Positions 60,476 to 64,000 of a stretch of DNA of 64,000 bases are shown here, piece after piece (within the stretch, counting starts at the first letter, position 1; each line of letters starts with the position of its first letter). The stretch is from positions 186,001 through 250,000 of the forward strand of contig JAQFVV010012976.1 of assembly GCA_028023455.1 (NCBI GenBank), written 5' to 3'. The stretch is from Epiperipatus broadwayi. Lineage: Eukaryota > Onychophora > Udeonychophora > Euonychophora > Peripatidae. The notes below the pieces were generated by a model, which saw only the letters and a list, made by a program, of their open reading frames with translations, was not told the DNA's origin and did no database searches. The position numbers were made by a program, and so were the translations under genes.

Positions 60476-62004
60476 ATAAAAAAAAAAAAATGAAAAGACT
60501 GTGATACCTTGAACCAGCTATTGCCATCTCCAGAACATTACCTTCCAACGTAGGCGTCGCGGGAATTCCATAAGCTATATGAAAGGAACAATTATTAAAA
60601 TCAATTAAGAATTTTCGTCAAGTTTTACAAATTGATAAACAAGCCAACTTAAATGTTAAAACGGACTCTTATCTGACTTTTGTAAGTTTTTAAATCAAAT
60701 TAATAATGTTTAATTTTATATGTTTTCCGATGGACAAACATCATTTCCATTTTTTTTTTCTTATTGTAAAGATTATTTAAATGTATGAAATTTAAGTTGT
60801 TTATAGACGCTTGCATGGATTCGTTTGCGGTTAATTATATTTTGGTTTTCATATTTGATCAAAATATATAGACATTCGATAAATAATGATACCTTGCGGT
60901 ATCTAAAATGTATTTATTCGGATGTCTTTTAAGTTATTGGTGACAACGCAAGTATCTTATGGTGAATACTATTGGGTTACTTATAAGTTTCCCTCTGCGA
61001 TTGTCGGTATCAATAATTTTGTATTTTGATCGTTTATGTTTATTTTGAAATGTTTTTGACCGTGGAATCTATGTAATCGATCTATACCCAACATTTTTAA
61101 ACAAATCTGTGCGAACGTATATAAATGTTAAAATTAAGTCGGGCGTGAATGGCTATATAGTTTTGTAAAGTTGTATTAAGGGAGGGTAATCTTAGGTTAT
61201 TCATTTCGTAGTTGAATTGGTTCAATGGATTGGATATATTTGTGTAATTAGTAGATGTAGTATGAGGTCCGCTATGGGCAGGATTATAGATATACGCCAC
61301 ACACCCTCTGTTTGCCTATGGATGGGTTTGTAAGTCGGCAGAAGACCGCAGTCCATTCCTATGGAGTTTTTAGTTTATTGATCTACTTGCCAACAGATGT
61401 CACATTCCTGTTGGTGGAGAGTCAATATCTTCTCTATTTCTACTTATTGTTCAGATGTACATTCCTGACAATATAGTATTTTGTGTTGTCGTATCATGCT
61501 ACATTGACTACATGAATGTATCAGATGGATTGGCGCCAGTTGATTGTGAAATTTGTTGCCTAGGGTTAAATCAGGGAAGAATATTTTCCTTTCAAATGCA
61601 GACCTATGTAGTCCATTCATATTCGACCCTCTAAATAAATAGTAAACTCATTATTTGAAATCTACTTAAATTTAGAATTAAAGATCAATATAAAATTATA
61701 AACGAAATTTATTCCTCAAAATTTAAATATTATTTTATATGTGCGTAAATAAATATTTTTATGTGTTAATTTCTGGCAGTGGCTTTTATTCTTTTATATT
61801 TAAGATATAAAATTTATATATTTTTATCTCTGCGTCTCCGCTGAGCTAGTGACTTGGGCTAACGATCGGAATATTTAAATAAAGTGGAATTTTAACAGCG
61901 TGTATCTGCCTACTTTATAAATTTTTCTAGGCTCAAATGCCTAGATGGCGCCCCGTAGTGCAGATTACGTAAGTCGCTTTCTCCGATCGTTACAATATAT
62001 ATAT

Positions 62005-62587
62005 ATAAACTTTAAATTAAACATAGCTCAATGCATATGTAAACAAGGAGAATAAATCACCCACCCCAGGCTATGATTTAAAACCCACTTTAAATATTGA
62101 ACAAAGGATTAAGAATAGAATGAGTCTACCTAATTTTGGTAGCTCTGATATTTATAAGCATACCTTTGTCAACATTGTTGGTAATTCAATGTGAAATTAA
62201 TTTATCAGCTATATGTCACTTAAGAGTTATTAAACCCATAATCAGTTATACAAGTCTAGAAACATTGATCTATTTTTAATTTAAAGTTTACATATTAAAT
62301 CTTATTTAATTATTACAATCAAGGTGTTAAAAGAGAGATGCTCTCTCTAGCTTTGTATAATTGATTATGAATTTAATAACTCTTAAGTGCCATATTCCAT
62401 CTGGCTAATAAATTAATTTCACTCTGAATTACCAACAATGTTAGTAAAGGTATGCTTATAAATATTACAGCTCCCAAGAATAGGTGGATTTATTCTATTC
62501 TTGATCCTTGTTCCAAATTTACAGGGCTTTTAATTCATAGCCATGGGGAGCATGATTTATTCTCTTCGTTTATATATAAATAGGTTT
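62005..62587. mobile_element. Foldback (MITE-like) element, about 580 bp
   Basis: Arms of about 240 bp begin near TATATATAAAC and share GAGAATAAATCA, GATTAAGAATAGAAT-like, TTTATAAGCATACCTTT and CACTTAAGAGTTATTAAA in both orientations. The centre is about 62260-62345. Arm identity is roughly 85% by eye. It adjoins the LTR-like unit at a shared TA tract. Confidence 0.8.
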
Positions 62588-63299
62588 TAAATGACAGAAA
62601 ATTAATGAAATTTTAATTAAATAGTTTTCTAATTATAATATAATGTAATAAATAACCAATTAAAAACTAAGCATTGCTAACTGAAAATATTTGTATAGTA
62701 AATGCATTTGTTCTAACTACTTTAGATCAAATATTGAAACTGCTTTTTGCTTATAAACCTACCATATGTTAGGATCATTATTCAAATAATATTAATCTAA
62801 ATGTTTTAACTTTATGAATATTCTCATAATAAAATGAGACCCTCTCCATAATAAGGTATATGTTTTATGTACATTTATTATAGGTTGTATAGATTTGAAT
62901 TGATAGAAATTTAATGAAATATCTCTGTGTATTTAAATAATGGCTGCAAAAAGGAGTTTTGCTATTAACTGAAAGGAGACCCTTTGATTCCTCTTGGAGG
63001 CCTTAAAGGAACCGAGCAGGGCAAATTCCTAATGTCCACTCCATACGTTCTTGTCAATGCAGCTGTTATTACTATGTGATTATTCATATAGTATACAAAC
63101 ATGGATGGGCTGCTCACCAACACGCATTAGCCAGCATGGTGAGTTTTTTGGCTTTTTACCTCTGAGTTTAAGATCAAGAAACACCATGGTCTTTTTTCTC
63201 AGTGCCTGATAAGGCAAAATGAATGTTTGTGTAAAGGATAAATATTTTTCCAATACATATATACAATTATGACAGACAAAAATAAAGCATGGCCCTTAT
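62588..63299. other. Spacer; possible 5' untranslated part of the RTE LINE at its end
   Basis: From about 62940 the sequence becomes less AT-rich (GGAGACCCTTTGATTCC...GGAGGCC). It may belong to the RTE element that follows or to another repeat. Confidence 0.3.
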
Positions 63300-64000
63300 T
63301 CCCAGAAGGCTGTAAAGTCACCAACTAAGGCAGCGGTTGGTGGCCAAAGGTGGAGGGTGTTAAGAATCCCCTGATTGCGGACCCAGGCTGCCATTTGATG
63401 ACGACTTTTTATTTAGGTACTTACAACTGCAGATCACTTTCAAGTGAAGGAAGATTGCAAGAATTAGAAGAAGAACTCTCTTATATTAAATGGGACATTA
63501 TTGGACTTTGTGAAGTTAGAAGAAAAGGTGAAGAGACAATTGATTTAAAAAGTGGACATATACTCTATTATAAAGGCACAAATATTGAAAATATAAGTGG
63601 AGTAGGATTCATTATAAATAAAAAGTGGAAGAACAATATTGTGGAGATTGATGGTGTATCGGACAGAGTGGCAAGATTAGTTATAAAACTTAATAGCAGA
63701 TACCAAATGCAGATAATTCAGGTTTATGCCCCAACAAGTCCTCATAGTGATTAAGTAGTAGAAGATTTTTATATGGATGTACAAAAGGCTTTTGATCAGA
63801 GTAAACACCATTTTAAAATTGTTATGGGAGACTTTAATGCTAGAATTGGTAAAAAAAAATGAAAGATGAAAGTGCTGTGGGTAATTTTGGTTATGGTAAT
63901 AGAAATGAGAGGGGACATAGACTTGTGGAGTTTGCAGAAAAAGAAAAACTTTATATTATGAATTCTTTTTTTGAGAAAAATGTTAAAAGGAAATGGACAT
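63300..64000 (+). pseudogene. RTE-type LINE, 5' end with AP-like endonuclease (runs off window)
   Basis: A 134-codon open frame (63350-63754) begins with the apurinic-like endonuclease of RTE LINEs: GTYNCRSL (the TYN block), WDIIGLCEVRRKG (catalytic Glu), SGVGFIINKKW and QIIQVYAPTSPHSD. After a TAA at 63752-63754 the same frame continues with DFYMDVQKAF and KIVMGDFNARIG (the GDFN block). A frameshift in an A run near 63853 then leads to GNFGYGNRNERGHRLVEF and IMNSFFEKNVKRKW. The stop and the frameshift make it inactive unless they are sequence errors. The domain is cut by the window end. It is the 5' counterpart of the fragments at 3170 and 45388. The true start codon is uncertain; YLGTYN lies well inside the open frame. 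Confidence 0.85.

Larger units (their letters stand above)
59890..61994 (+). mobile_element. Probable solo LTR, 2105 bp
   Basis: The unit begins TGTAACGAT and ends ATCGTTACA, giving TG...CA ends with 9 inverted base pairs, and sits in a TATATA target on both sides. TCGTTACA also occurs at 59910-59917, forming a start hairpin. A TATA box is at 60391 (about 500 bp in) and a poly(A) signal AATAAA at 61878-61883, about 110 bp before the end. That order is the one expected of an LTR, but the stretch between them is about 1.5 kb, unusually long for R. No internal retroelement genes flank it, hence solo. A long non-autonomous DNA element with terminal inverted repeats is the alternative. Confidence 0.55.

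Overview
The window reads as nuclear DNA of an animal with a large, very AT-rich genome (roughly 70-75% A+T by eye). The support is a minus-strand gene whose immunoglobulin-like (Ig) exons are split by introns of about 14 kb, long TA and TAA microsatellites, and a dense mixture of RTE-type LINEs, Ty3/gypsy, a Penelope-like element, hAT, LTR remnants and foldback elements. I cannot name the species or phylum from sequence alone; an invertebrate is likely.

Host genes. The only convincing host coding sequence is three exons on the minus strand (47856-47530, 33014-32709, 18834-18544). Each has a good splice acceptor and donor, a length divisible by 3, phase-1 introns on both sides and one Ig-like domain. 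They are probably consecutive or nearby exons of one cell-surface or secreted Ig-superfamily gene running right to left. Its first, transmembrane and last exons were not found. A tRNA-Gly(TCC)-like sequence with an altered anticodon (TCT) lies at 12918-12989 (minus) and is probably a pseudogene or SINE head.

Mobile DNA, left to right: LTR-retrotransposon end with polypurine tract and LTR (about 1-2850); decayed RTE LINE (3170-4984) between inverted pieces of another LINE; inverted-pair repeat with hammerhead motifs (7675-8226); LINE 3' end (11075-11615); tandem plus inverted array with four hammerhead motifs (14246-15910); hAT relic (16326-17161); two convergent Ty3/gypsy copies (19430-20400 plus, 23850-21478 minus); foldbacks at 25.35, 26.89 and 28.45 kb; Penelope-like element (27740-30320); hammerhead family C (30755-31302 and 43300-44245); giant foldback (34854-39475); RTE 3' end (45388-45757); LTR-like unit (59890-61994); foldback (62005-62587); RTE 5' end running off the window (63300-64000).

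Main discovery. At least four sequence families, mutually unlike outside the motif, carry a minimal type I hammerhead ribozyme motif: core CUGAUGA, a stem II hairpin, GAAA, a tiny stem III and an NUH cleavage site, with 5-6 bp of stem I. All four are built as tandem and/or head-to-head inverted copies. One is joined to a recognisable Penelope-like reverse transcriptase with a GIY-YIG endonuclease. This architecture fits Penelope-like elements and non-autonomous retrozyme-like elements that move through circular RNA. The 375-404 nt spacing between ribozymes at 14.3-15.2 kb is the strongest case.
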